A stretch of DNA of 64,000 nucleotides from Portibacter lacus (GCF_021533215.1 NZ_JAJNKA010000008.1:1-64000), one strand, 5' to 3'. Counted from the stretch's first letter, positions 1 through 7,368 are shown. Program-made: numbers and translations. Notes: a model not told the origin generated them from the letters alone.

Positions 1-110
1 ACATTCTTAGGGGGTCAAACCGTAAGAATGTTATTAACATTCTTCTACTTTTGAGGGGTCAAACCTCAAGAATCAGAGGGGTCAAACCGATAGGAATCGA
101 GGGGTCAAAG
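1..110. repeat. Short degenerate tandem repeat with GGGGTCAAACC core
   Basis: The core GGGGTCAAACC occurs at 11-21, 55-65 and 78-88, with a fourth, diverged copy starting at 101. The last three copies are exactly 23 bp apart and each is followed four bases later by a (A/G)GAAT tail. The first copy sits in the loop of a perfect 9-bp inverted repeat (ACATTCTTA at 1-9, TAAGAATGT at 23-31). The second is inside TTGAGG/CCTCAA (51-56, 64-69). The array touches the window edge, so its true length is unknown. It ends directly at the start of the next gene. Confidence 0.6.
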
Positions 111-120
111 GTGCAGGAAT

Positions 121-552
121 ATGCAATCTCAGAAGTATTTTGGCATTTTGCCAATAAAAATCTATGTGCTAAGACTCTTTTTTATCTTGATGTTTTTTAT
201 GGCAGGAAAAGATTCTTGGACAAAAATCCTTCAACATGAAGGGTCATGGCAACCTGAAGTTGCCGTTGCTTGGTGTGCAATAGCAGCATATACCACCTTA
301 TCAGGGATTGGTATTTTTCATACACTTAGGATGCTACCAATCATGTTATTTATGTTTTTTTATAAAGGACTTTGGTTAATAGTTGTAGCCTATCCGCTTT
401 GGACTAATAACCAACTTATAGGGAGCATATATGAAGAATGGACTTTTACATTTCTGATTTTAGTGATACCGTTTTTGTTTACTCCTTGGAAATATGTTTT
501 TGATTACTATATACTTGGGAGAAACTATGAAAATTTTATTGAATATAAATAG
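121..552 (+). CDS. Hypothetical multi-pass membrane protein
   Basis: 143 residues with about four hydrophobic segments (roughly residues 13-30, 50-68, 78-95 and 108-125), separated by short loops, and a polar C-terminus. I do not recognise a family; it resembles small uncharacterised inner-membrane proteins of Bacteroidota. The ATG at 121 follows an AGGAAT stretch that belongs to the upstream repeat. An internal ATG at 190 would still keep most of the membrane part, so the start is uncertain. The next gene begins 24 bp downstream, so the two may be co-transcribed. Confidence 0.55.
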   Translation: MQSQKYFGILPIKIYVLRLFFILMFFMAGKDSWTKILQHEGSWQPEVAVAWCAIAAYTTLSGIGIFHTLRMLPIMLFMFFYKGLWLIVVAYPLWTNNQLIGSIYEEWTFTFLILVIPFLFTPWKYVFDYYILGRNYENFIEYK

Positions 553-576
553 AACAAAAAAATCACAATGACAAAA

Positions 577-1534
577 ATGAAAGCTGTTATTTGTACAAAA
601 TATGGAAAACCAAATGTTCTTCAATTGAGCGAAGTAATGAAAACGCTTCCTAATGATAATGAGGTCTTAGTAAAAATACATGCTACAGCAGTTACTGCTA
701 GTGATTGTGTAATTCGAGCATTAAAAACACCAGGAGGTCACCAATTCCCATTAAAACAATTAATGCGTTTCGCTATGCGGTTGTTTATTGGATTCACTAA
801 GCCAAGAAATCCTATCCTCGGTTTGGTGTTTTCAGGAACGATAGAGGAAACAGGAAAGAATATCAAAACTTTCAACAAGGGAGATGAAGTATTTGGATTT
901 ACGGGGCAAAGTAGAGGTGCTTATGCAGAATACAAATGTGTTTCCAATAAAGAAATCAAGGCAGGAGAAATATTTTTAAAACCTAATAACGCAAATCATG
1001 AAGAAGCCGTAGCCATAATTTATGGAGGAATATTAGCAATACATTTCATGAGAAATGCAGACATTAAAAATGGACAGAAAGTACTTATTTATGGTGCATC
1101 AGGTGCAATAGGTACAGCAGCTATTCAATTAGCAAAACACCATGGAGCAATTGTTACGGCTGTTTGTAGTGAGGAAAATTTCAAATTAGTTGCCTCACTC
1201 GGTTCAGCTATAATGCTTGATTACAAAAAGAAAGATGCTGTTAATCAATTAGAAGAATACGATTTTATATTAGATGCAGTTGGAAAAAATAAAACCTCCT
1301 ACTTAAAAGTGGCTTGTAAAAAATCACTTACACAAAACGGAAAGTATGTATCAGTTGATGACGAGTTATTAAAAATAGAAATGGACTATTTATCAAAATT
1401 AAGTGCACTCATTAAAGCTAATCGTATTCAGGCAGTAATTGACAAAAAAATATCCTTTAGAAAATATTGTAGATGCCCACAGATATGTGGATAAAGGACA
1501 TAAGAAAGGGAATGTTGTAATTACAATTGATTAG
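577..1534 (+). pseudogene. NAD(P)-dependent quinone oxidoreductase-like (MDR family), frameshifted near 3' end
   Basis: Medium-chain dehydrogenase/reductase of the zinc-free quinone-oxidoreductase type. It has an N-terminal GroES-like domain and a Rossmann nucleotide-binding motif YGASGAIGTAAIQLA at about residue 170. The start could be ATG 568 or ATG 577; the latter gives the usual MKAVI beginning. The frame runs into a stop at 1494 with an unrelated tail. Removing one A from the run of seven A at 1444-1450 restores a normal C-terminus ([20 protein letters not shown]) ending with the TAG at 1532-1534. The gene is therefore either inactivated by a one-base insertion in a homopolymer or carries a sequencing error. 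Only about 28 residues are lost, but these complete the catalytic fold. Confidence 0.8.
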
Positions 1535-1546
1535 AAATATGATAAA

Positions 1547-1732
1547 TTGCAATCAGTCTTTGAAAAACTAAAGAAGTTTCAAATTGAATCATATGAAAAA
1601 AATGGAGGAACATATGATGGTACTTTGATGAAAATAGCTATCAAAGAAGGCGAAGAACATCTAAGTTATATAGGACTGTTAATTTTAGAACCTGATTTGG
1701 ATTGTAACTTACGCAAAATCAAAATGCGATAG
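1547..1732 (+). CDS. Small hypothetical protein, possibly a gene remnant
   Basis: An open frame of 61 codons starting at TTG 1547, 12 bp after the repaired stop of the oxidoreductase. It contains a mix of charged and hydrophobic residues (EKLKKFQIESYEKNGG, then HLSYIGLLILEP) and no motif that I recognise. The stop codon TAG at 1730-1732 lies inside the left arm of a perfect inverted repeat, so the C-terminal residues KMR are written by that element. It may be the leftover of a longer gene cut by the palindrome. Confidence 0.3.
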   Translation: MQSVFEKLKKFQIESYEKNGGTYDGTLMKIAIKEGEEHLSYIGLLILEPDLDCNLRKIKMR

Positions 1733-1770
1733 ATAACAGGATGCGATCTCTGAATACTGTTATCTATCGC
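1726..1770. repeat. Perfect 14-bp inverted repeat (hairpin)
   Basis: GCGATAGATAACAG at 1726-1739 is the exact reverse complement of CTGTTATCTATCGC at 1757-1770, with a 17-nt loop. There is no T-run after either arm, so a classic intrinsic terminator is not supported. It separates the small upstream ORF from the T9SS gene at 1854 and could still act as a bidirectional transcription or mRNA-end structure. Confidence 0.6.
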
Positions 1771-1853
1771 TTGTACTCTGGATGCATCAGAACCTTTGGT
1801 AGCAACATAACAAATAATTATATTTACAAACCAAACCATGAAAAATTAAAAAT

Positions 1854-2993
1854 ATGAAAAAGCATTACCTCTTTTATTTACTTTTTATATCCACTATTGC
1901 TTATTCACAATCTACAGAAGATTTTGAAACAGAAACTACTGGAGCAACTACATTTACCGATAATGGCCAAGATTTTACAATAATAAATGGTTCTGGAGAA
2001 TCTACATATGATATTGAATTTTTTGCAAGTGGTGGATGGAATGGTTCTTCACCAGACGACAAGTTTATTGATAACTCTAGTGGGACTCCACCAACAAATG
2101 ATGGTAGTTCTTTTACTATATCTACAACTGATGGCACAGATATTACAATAACAAATTTGTACTTATTTGTTTCCAAAAGGAATTTGACAACTGGAGTATC
2201 GACTACAATAACAATCAATGGAAAAAAAGATGGGGCGACTGTATATACAATAACAAAGAGTGCTGGAATAATTGATGGTGCTAACTTTACTCCAAATAAT
2301 GGTTTCACTTTTATAGATTTCACGACGGAAGGAGGTGCTAATAATTCTATCCTAAACGTAGATGAACTGATAATCTCTACAACTGGTAACGCAGACTATA
2401 TAGCACTAGATGCATTTCAATGGGGAGAAGCAGTAATACCTATTGAATTAATTACTTTTAACGGAAGAACGGAAGATACAAATGTAAAATTAACGTGGAA
2501 ATCTGCTTCAGAACTCAATAATAAAAAATTTGAAATAGAAGCAAGCTTTGATGGAATAGGGTTTCAAAAAATCGGAGAGATTGAAGGAAAAGGCACGACT
2601 ACTGAAGAGCAGAATTATTATTTTGAAGTTAAAGATCCAAGAAAAGGCATTTCTTATTTTCGTTTAAAACAAATTGATTTTGATGGACAATTTGAATATA
2701 GCAAAGTAATTAGTGTAAATTTTAAAGACGAAAATGGAGAGGCTGGAGAATTTTATCCTAATCCGAGTAAATCTGGATTTTTGAATTTGGATTATAGTGC
2801 TGAATTTGGTGCTGAATTAACAGTTTCTGTTTTTGATTTATCAGGAAAATATATGGTTAATCAAACAAAACAAGTTTTAAGTGGAGAGAATAATTTGATT
2901 TTTGATTTATCTGATTTGAACACAGGAATGTACATTGTTAAAGTCGGAGATAAAGTAAAATCAACTTATCGGAAAATAATTATAGAAAAATAG
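1854..2993 (+). CDS. Secreted protein with T9SS C-terminal sorting domain
   Basis: 379 residues. A signal peptide (MKKHYLFYLLFISTIAYS) is followed by a threonine/serine-rich beta region (about 20-190). Next comes the fibronectin-like segment that commonly precedes Bacteroidota sorting domains (PIELITFNGR... about 195-285). The type-A T9SS domain starts at FYPNPS (about 300) and ends with YRKIIIEK. The product should be exported through the Sec and type IX systems and anchored or released at the cell surface. The passenger region has no recognisable catalytic motif; it resembles a carbohydrate-binding or jelly-roll-like surface domain, but this is only an impression. A TATATTTA box lies at 1818-1825, close to the Bacteroidota -7 consensus. 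Confidence 0.8.
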   Translation: MKKHYLFYLLFISTIAYSQSTEDFETETTGATTFTDNGQDFTIINGSGESTYDIEFFASGGWNGSSPDDKFIDNSSGTPPTNDGSSFTISTTDGTDITITNLYLFVSKRNLTTGVSTTITINGKKDGATVYTITKSAGIIDGANFTPNNGFTFIDFTTEGGANNSILNVDELIISTTGNADYIALDAFQWGEAVIPIELITFNGRTEDTNVKLTWKSASELNNKKFEIEASFDGIGFQKIGEIEGKGTTTEEQNYYFEVKDPRKGISYFRLKQIDFDGQFEYSKVISVNFKDENGEAGEFYPNPSKSGFLNLDYSAEFGAELTVSVFDLSGKYMVNQTKQVLSGENNLIFDLSDLNTGMYIVKVGDKVKSTYRKIIIEK

Positions 2994-3015
2994 AAATAAT
3001 GCAGCCAAATGCAAT

Positions 3016-3057
3016 GCACATGATGGAATCTTCTCTTAGATCACCCTCCACATGAGC
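3016..3057. repeat. Imperfect palindrome between T9SS gene and glyoxalase gene
   Basis: GCACATGATGGA (3016-3027) pairs with TCCACATGAGC (3047-3057), leaving one extrahelical A and one mismatch. The 19-nt interior is unpaired. It lies in the 177-bp gap after the T9SS gene and has no T-tract. Similar imperfect stems follow several other genes in this accessory stretch. Confidence 0.3.
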
Positions 3058-3170
3058 AATGTGTCCGATGCGCTTCATTATGACCAACTGATTTTCAAAA
3101 AGAGCAATTTTAACAACGTCAATTTAAAGTTGATTCTTGAAATTTGTGCATCAAATTAAAATCAAAAAAG

Positions 3171-3566
3171 ATGAAAGTAACATTAATTAGTATTCCTGTA
3201 ACAGACCAAGAAAAAGCTTCAAAATTTTATACCGAAAAATTAGGCTTCATAATAAAAAAAGATGCTCCTTTAGAAGGAGGAAATAGATGGCTGACTCTTG
3301 TTTCGCCAGAATGGCAAGATGGGCCAGAATTATTATTGGAACCTGCACCTAATCATTTTGAACCTTCAAGAGTATATCAAGATGCGTTAATGGAAGCAGG
3401 AATTCCATATACACAATTTGACGTTGAAAATGTTGAGGCCGAATATGAAAGACTGACAAAGCTTGATGTAAAATTTAGTGTGAAACCCACTGAAATGGGA
3501 ACAGTAAAATTTGCAGTTTTTAACGACACGTGTGGAAACAATATTCAACTTGTTGAAAACCTTTAA
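3171..3566 (+). CDS. VOC (glyoxalase/bleomycin-resistance fold) protein
   Basis: 131 residues from ATG 3171, chosen because MKVTLISIPVTDQEKASKFYTE is the canonical opening beta strand and helix of a VOC module. The GTG/TTG extension upstream adds nothing family-like. It shows FYTEKLGF near the N-terminus, a central GPELLLEP strand and a C-terminal FNDTCGNNIQLVE strand with the usual metal-site glutamate at the end. Proteins of this type are small glyoxalase-like enzymes or antibiotic-binding proteins; the substrate cannot be read from the sequence. It stands alone in the accessory stretch, between two palindromic elements. Confidence 0.8.
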   Translation: MKVTLISIPVTDQEKASKFYTEKLGFIIKKDAPLEGGNRWLTLVSPEWQDGPELLLEPAPNHFEPSRVYQDALMEAGIPYTQFDVENVEAEYERLTKLDVKFSVKPTEMGTVKFAVFNDTCGNNIQLVENL

Positions 3567-3579
3567 TAAAATAATGACA

Positions 3580-3975
3580 ATGAAAGATATCTAAGGAATT
3601 GATGAAAACGGCAATCCCAAGAATGGCCCATTCAAGGTGCTTTTCAAAAACGGTCTTGTCTCTTGTCAGGGTGAATTTAAAAATGGGAAAAAATCAGGAA
3701 TATGGAAATACTTTCTCAATAATGGACAATTACAATCATCAGGAAATTATGAAAATGGTAAGATTGTTGGAAGTTGGGAGTGGTTTTTCAAAAATGGAAA
3801 GCCAAGAGCAACAGGCAGCTTCAATAGTGATGAAAATAAACACGGTGAATGGAGAAGATATCATAAGAATGGTGAACTGTGGGACGAAGGTCGTTTCGAA
3901 CACGGTAAAAAGAAAGGAATTTGGAAAGTCTATGATGAGAGTGGAAAGCTTCTAAAGGAGCAAATTTTTAAATAA
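3580..3975 (+). pseudogene. MORN-type repeat protein with in-frame stop at codon 5
   Basis: The reading frame contains repeated FKNGKKSGIWKY, YENGKIVGSWEWF and FEHGKKKGIWKVY units, the toxin-antitoxin/MORN-like 'wk.y..nG.l' repeat often seen in Bacteroidota. The natural start appears to be ATG 3580 (MKDI), but codon 5 is TAA (3592-3594). The frame then continues as GIDENGNPKNGPFKV, which is already repeat-like. Translation could restart only at GTG 3637. This looks like a nonsense mutation close to the start, or a gene whose first codons were replaced. It begins 14 bp after the stop of the VOC gene and may have shared its transcript. Confidence 0.6.
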
Positions 3976-4042
3976 AAAAAGAATGGAACAAATTCTCGTA
4001 TGAAATTAAATACCTGGAGGAAATCAAGATTAGAAAAAAACT

Positions 4043-4113
4043 GGCTACAATAAGTGATGAGGATGGCAGATAGGCTATCGTCAAATCCGCCACATATCAC
4101 AGAACCGCTAGAC
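4043..4113. repeat. Nested palindromic element downstream of the MORN gene (degenerate attC-like?)
   Basis: Three nested stems lie within 71 bp: GTGAT/ATCAC (4054-4058, 4096-4100), GGAT/ATCC (4061-4064, 4085-4088) and GATAG/CTATC (4069-4073, 4075-4079). The ends are GGCTAC on the left and GCTAGAC on the right. The right end differs by one base from the GTTAGAC form of an integron R box. It sits 68 bp after a gene and 17 bp before the next start, where a cassette boundary would be expected. The outer pairing is weak, so an integron origin is only a possibility. Confidence 0.35.
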
Positions 4114-4129
4114 TAAAAAAAACAATTCA

Positions 4130-5128
4130 ATGAAAAATGCCTTTTTTATAATTTTAATTTTCTTCTCAATTCAAGAGGTTGCTGCTCAAACAGTCCCTGA
4201 TCAATACAAAAACGTTGACCAGTTGATATGGGTAGTTAATAATTTGGATCGTACAATAAATGGTTGGAAAAATTTTGGATTTGATGAAGTAACTAAATTT
4301 GATACCGTTTCTGTTCACTCTGGAAATGATAAGGCCTCTTTCAAAGCTTTATGTGCAAAAGCAAATTTGGGAGGTGCGCAAATTACATGGATTCAACCTT
4401 TAGATCAAAATTCCATATTTGCTGAATTTCTCAAAGAATATGGAGATGGCGTAATGAGCATAGTTCACCGTTTAAATGGTCAATATGAATTGAATCGCGA
4501 AATTTCGAGGCTTAATGTGCTTGGAGTTAGTAAACTTGATGAAATCACCATAACAACTTCAAAAGGCGTTATTTATTATGTGTTTTTGGATACCTACCAA
4601 AAAGGTAAGTATGTTCTTGGGTTATCATGTAATGAATTAGATCAAAACTATTTTAGCCTTCTATCAAATGAGAATTCTAACAATTTAGTACTCTCACAAT
4701 ATGCCTTTGCAATAGAAGACGAGACTCAGATTTCAAATTATTGGCATAAATTGGGCCTTCCTAGAATTACTTCTTCTCCAATTTCTCTGAGAAAGACAGT
4801 TTATCACAATGAAAGAACAGACTTTAAAGTTAATTTAGGATGGCAATTGCATGGAGCGATTCCATATGAATGGGTAATTCCTAAAAAGCTACCAACCATA
4901 CACATGGATCATATTCAAAAACATGGAGAAGGTTTCCATCATTTAGGTTTTGACATAAAGGAAATAGAGCCTGTATTAAGATATTTCAAGAAACAAGAAA
5001 TTGATATAATTTCTGAAGGCGCGTGGGGAGATGAAAATAAACCAGGTTCAGGTGAATTTATGTATATGGATACTGATAAATATGGTGGGGTGATTCTTGA
5101 ACTTATTTGGAAATACAAAGAAAACTAA
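4130..5128 (+). CDS. Secreted two-module VOC protein
   Basis: 332 residues with a signal peptide (MKNAFFIILIFFSIQEVAAQ) and two glyoxalase-fold modules. The first is about residues 28-150 (VDQLIWVVNNLDRTINGWKNFGF) and the second about 185-330, ending in the HHLGFDIKE and YGGVILELIW strands typical of methylmalonyl-CoA epimerase-like or HPPD-like VOC proteins. Export of a VOC protein is unusual; most are cytosolic. Metal-ligand positions (H in IVHR, H in FHHLGF, E in ILELIW) look preserved, so it may be catalytic. It is flanked on both sides by palindromic elements (4043-4113 and 5129-5198), like a single-gene cassette. Confidence 0.75.
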   Translation: MKNAFFIILIFFSIQEVAAQTVPDQYKNVDQLIWVVNNLDRTINGWKNFGFDEVTKFDTVSVHSGNDKASFKALCAKANLGGAQITWIQPLDQNSIFAEFLKEYGDGVMSIVHRLNGQYELNREISRLNVLGVSKLDEITITTSKGVIYYVFLDTYQKGKYVLGLSCNELDQNYFSLLSNENSNNLVLSQYAFAIEDETQISNYWHKLGLPRITSSPISLRKTVYHNERTDFKVNLGWQLHGAIPYEWVIPKKLPTIHMDHIQKHGEGFHHLGFDIKEIEPVLRYFKKQEIDIISEGAWGDENKPGSGEFMYMDTDKYGGVILELIWKYKEN

Positions 5129-5198
5129 GGCTAATAATCAGCGAAGACGAAGATGATTCCTTTATTACTACGTCGCTATCTGAAACCCTTTATTAGAC
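5129..5198. repeat. 70-bp palindromic element directly after the secreted VOC gene (degenerate attC-like?)
   Basis: It starts at the base after the VOC stop codon. The outer arms CTAATAA (5131-5137) and TTATTAG (5190-5196) pair perfectly, and the extended ends read GGCTAAT and ATTAGAC. Inside, TCAG/CTGA, AGCG/CGCT and GACG/CGTC also pair, with an AAG bulge on the left arm. Compared with integron boxes (GTCTAAC/GTTAGAC), the crossover triplets would be AAT and ATT, a matched pair of changes. This is palindromic beyond doubt, but its identity as a decayed recombination site is inference. Confidence 0.4.
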
Positions 5199-5362
5199 TT
5201 TATTTCTCAAGAAGATCTATAAATTCGATGAAGGATATGGAGTATAGATTTTATAATGGTCAATGTTTTAATGATCAACTAATAACAAAGTTTAAGGACA
5301 CCATTAGATCTTGTAGAAGTATTGAGAAAGTTGGAGTGATTAATATCGAATTGCAGGGATAA
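5153..5362 (+). CDS. Doubtful small ORF overlapping a palindromic element
   Basis: A 69-codon frame. The first 15 codons are the right half of the palindrome at 5129-5198, so the annotated start is suspect. The remaining part from MKDMEYRFYNGQCF onward has a normal residue mix but no recognisable family. It could be a short gene starting at ATG 5227 or a remnant. Confidence 0.2.
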   Translation: MIPLLLRRYLKPFIRLYFSRRSINSMKDMEYRFYNGQCFNDQLITKFKDTIRSCRSIEKVGVINIELQG

Positions 5363-5428
5363 AGGTGAGTTACCCCTCATAATTTTCATCTCGATACTAT
5401 AAGTATCAAATTTTGACAACTAATTTAG

Positions 5429-5436
5429 TATATTTG
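5429..5436 (+). promoter_or_regulatory. Candidate -7 promoter box for the GNAT-like/HTH operon
   Basis: TATATTTG at 5429-5436 matches the Bacteroidota primary-sigma -7 consensus TAnnTTTG exactly and lies 23 bp upstream of the ATG at 5460. A clear -33 TTTG at the usual distance is not seen; TTTG at 5412-5415 is too close. Confidence 0.4.
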
Positions 5437-5459
5437 ACGTTTAAATGATAAGTTGTTGA

Positions 5460-5945
5460 ATGTTTGTATTTCAAGTCGAAAGTGGTTTGTTAAAGGAAGC
5501 TGAAATTGTTAAAGCCAGAAGTAACGATTTGCCACTAAAAAAAGATGGTTGGAATTTTAATTGGAGAATTGCCTTTAAAAAGGCGGATTCAGAAATATAC
5601 ATTCTAAGACTTAAAAAAGATAAAGACAAAACTGTCCAAGGAGTTATTCAATTGGTTTTGCTTAACGGTATGATAAGTATGGAATTGATTGAAGTTCATC
5701 CAAGTAATCGAGGCAAGGACAAAAAATTTGACTTTGTTTCTGGTTGTTTAATTGCTTTTGGATGTAGAGAATCATTTAAGCTAGATAACGAATATGAAGG
5801 ATATTTAACTTTTGAATCAAAAACGGTTTTGATTGATATATACAAGGAGAAATATGGAGCAACCCAAACTTTTAGAAATAAAATGTATATCTCTCCAGAA
5901 CAAGGAATCAACTTGATTTCAAAATATTTAAATCACAAAAAGTAA
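5460..5945 (+). CDS. GNAT-fold protein, putative toxin of a TA pair
   Basis: 161 residues. The central part reads as an acetyltransferase fold: a beta hairpin (GVIQLVLLNGMISMELIEVHP) followed by SNRGKD, where the acetyl-CoA-binding R-x-x-G-x-G/A loop would be. Then come a long helix and the C-terminal 'gyl.feSKt.Li.iYkekYGA' strand-helix common in GNAT proteins. The pyrophosphate loop is imperfect, so activity is uncertain. It is followed after 6 bp by an HTH protein, the arrangement of GNAT or HigB-first toxin-antitoxin operons. TA function is inferred from this pairing and from the attC-like site after the operon. Confidence 0.55.
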   Translation: MFVFQVESGLLKEAEIVKARSNDLPLKKDGWNFNWRIAFKKADSEIYILRLKKDKDKTVQGVIQLVLLNGMISMELIEVHPSNRGKDKKFDFVSGCLIAFGCRESFKLDNEYEGYLTFESKTVLIDIYKEKYGATQTFRNKMYISPEQGINLISKYLNHKK

Positions 5946-5951
5946 GTTGAA

Positions 5952-6422
5952 ATGGCAAATTATGAAGATACAGGATTACAGGTTCAACCAATGGATACAA
6001 GCACCCAAGAATTTAAAGACTTTCAACTCCTAATTAAGGCAAAAGTACAAAGTGCTACTTTAGAAGAAAAGATCAAAATCAAAATGCTAGGTTTGAAATT
6101 TCAGATGGAAGATTATCTAAATTCTGAAGATGAAAACATCATACCAGTTGGCCATTTTGTCAAAAAAGCACTTTCCCAATTAAATATTAAGCACAAAACT
6201 TTCGCAAAATACATTGACTTAAAAAGCCCCAATCTCAGCAAACTACTTAAAGGAGAGCGGAAAATAAATATGGAACAAGCCCTCATTTTTGAAAATCTCT
6301 TTGATATTAAAGCTGAATTATGGATTGCACTGCAAACTAAAAATCAATTAGCTCAACTTGAGAAATTAAATCGAAAAAAATTCAAAAAATACACAATCAA
6401 AGACTTAGTCTACGAGGGGTAA
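5952..6422 (+). CDS. HTH (XRE/HigA-like) antitoxin
   Basis: 156 residues. Residues about 65-125 form a helix-turn-helix of the HigA type (HFVKKALSQLNIKHKTFAKYI, then SPNLSKLLKGERKINMEQALIFENLFDIKAELWIALQ), including the LSKLLKG recognition region. The N-terminal 60 residues are charged and helical and probably contact the partner protein. Start ATG 5952 lies 6 bp after the GNAT-like gene, indicating translational coupling. It likely binds its own promoter and neutralises the product of the upstream gene. The stop codon TAA (6420-6422) overlaps the left box of the palindrome at 6418-6481. Confidence 0.75.
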   Translation: MANYEDTGLQVQPMDTSTQEFKDFQLLIKAKVQSATLEEKIKIKMLGLKFQMEDYLNSEDENIIPVGHFVKKALSQLNIKHKTFAKYIDLKSPNLSKLLKGERKINMEQALIFENLFDIKAELWIALQTKNQLAQLEKLNRKKFKKYTIKDLVYEG

Positions 6423-6481
6423 CAGTATGCATGAAGTAATTCCTCCTACCGTCGGAACTCCTCATGCACTTGGCCGTTACC
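6418..6481 (+). other. attC-like recombination site A (after GNAT/HTH TA pair)
   Basis: 64 bp with the full layout of an integron attC site. The outer boxes GGTAAC (6418-6423) and GTTACC (6476-6481) are perfect inverted repeats carrying the AAC and GTT crossover triplets. Unequal spacers of 4 and 7 nt follow. The inner boxes TGCATGAAG (6428-6436) and CTCATGCA (6461-6468) pair except for one extrahelical A, a hallmark of attC. A variable centre contains TTCC/GGAA. The centre (CCTCCTACCGTCGGAACTC) resembles the centres of the elements at 7309 and 17665. It overlaps the antitoxin stop codon. No integrase is in view. Confidence 0.6.
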
Positions 6482-6773
6482 TCTTCTTATATACTACACA
6501 TACTCACTCATTTTCAGTCTTGCAAATTTAGATGGTTAGATATATCATAGTTACTCTCTATATGAGTAAAATATTAAATTCTACCGAAAAAAATCAAATA
6601 TATTTATTAATTTCAAATACATAAACTGTTGAATTTTAACTATTATCTAGAGTTATATCTGCTATATCAACTTATAATGTTCAAAAAATGCAAATAAAGT
6701 TGATTGTGAAAAAATATTTATCCAAACTTATATCATATATTAATCGTTATAATTGTAATGAAAATTGATCAAA
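6482..6773. other. AT-rich gap between two TA modules
   Basis: 292 bp, very AT-rich, with no open frame of note. It must carry the promoter of the next TA operon: TATAATTG around 6748 is one mismatch from the TAnnTTTG box. No repeat was seen in it. Confidence 0.5.
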
Positions 6774-7007
6774 ATGTTAGTAAAAGAAAAAATACATAAA
6801 ATCATTGAAGAGATTGAAGACGAGCAAACACTCAATGGGTTTCTTAGTCTAATTACTAGTTTAAGAAATGAACAACAAGGTCAACTTTTCAAAAGTCTTA
6901 CTAAAGAACAAAAGGAAGAATTACAGTTCTCCTATGATGAAAGTTTTGACAGTAATAACTTAATACAACATTCCAAAGTAAAACGAGAACATTCGAAATG
7001 GCTCTAA
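6774..7007 (+). CDS. Antitoxin of RelE/ParE-type TA pair
   Basis: 77 residues from ATG 6774 (a TTG nine bases earlier is less likely). The first half is an amphipathic helix region (EKIHKIIEEIEDEQTLNGFLSLITSL), the second an acidic, probably disordered tail (SLTKEQKEELQFSYDESFDSNN) of the kind that wraps RelE/ParE toxins. There is no visible DNA-binding HTH or ribbon motif, so any autoregulation is not explained. It overlaps the toxin start by 10 bp, which enforces coupled translation. Confidence 0.7.
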   Translation: MLVKEKIHKIIEEIEDEQTLNGFLSLITSLRNEQQGQLFKSLTKEQKEELQFSYDESFDSNNLIQHSKVKREHSKWL

Positions 7008-7294
7008 AAATTATATGGAATAAAAGAGCCTTAAACAATTTTAACAAAATACTGGATTATTTGGAGCATTCTTTTGGAGAACAGACAGCCAAATCTTTTG
7101 TAGTACGATCTTACAATATAATCGAGCAGCTATCCGAAAATCCAAACCTTGGCAGTTTAGAATTAAAGGCCAAAAATATTCGTGGTATACTAATATCCAA
7201 ACATAATAGATTGTTTTATAGGCTTACTGAGGAAGAAATAATATTGTTAAACTTTTTTGATATAAGACAAAAACCAAAGAAAAAGAAGTACTAG
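6998..7294 (+). CDS. RelE/ParE-family toxin
   Basis: 98 residues with the standard RelE/ParE pattern: an initial strand (ALKIIWNKRALNNFNKILDYLE), a second helix (EQTAKSFVVRSYNIIEQLSENPNLGS), a turn, then the strands IRGILISKHNRLFYRLTEEEIILLNFFDIRQKP with the closing F-D-x-R-Q-x-P. The conserved basic and aromatic residues around HNRLFYRL and DIRQKP are present, so the protein should be folded and probably active. The target may be mRNA on the ribosome (RelE) or gyrase (ParE); sequence alone does not decide. An attC-like element begins 15 bp after its stop. Confidence 0.85.
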   Translation: MALKIIWNKRALNNFNKILDYLEHSFGEQTAKSFVVRSYNIIEQLSENPNLGSLELKAKNIRGILISKHNRLFYRLTEEEIILLNFFDIRQKPKKKKY

Positions 7295-7308
7295 TTTAGA
7301 ACAAGAGA

Positions 7309-7368
7309 TAACATGCCTCGATCGCATAATCCTCCCTACGGTCAGGCCTCTTATACCTATCACGTTAG
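7309..7368 (+). other. attC-like recombination site B (after RelE/ParE TA pair)
   Basis: 60 bp from TAAC (7309-7312) to GTTAG (7364-7368), homologous to site C at 17667-17728. Both begin TAACATGCC, both have a CATAA segment and a CGGTC centre, and both end TATCACGTTAG, with roughly three quarters of positions alike. Outer TAAC/GTTA pairs. The inner arms are weaker than in sites A and C (GAT..ATAA with TTAT..ATC). It lies just downstream of a TA operon, as the other two sites do. Confidence 0.55.

Noticed and set aside
1726-1770. attC site at the perfect 14-bp inverted repeat
   Set aside because: Contains AAC and GTT, but the element is only 45 bp with one continuous perfect stem, no separate inner and outer boxes and no extrahelical base.
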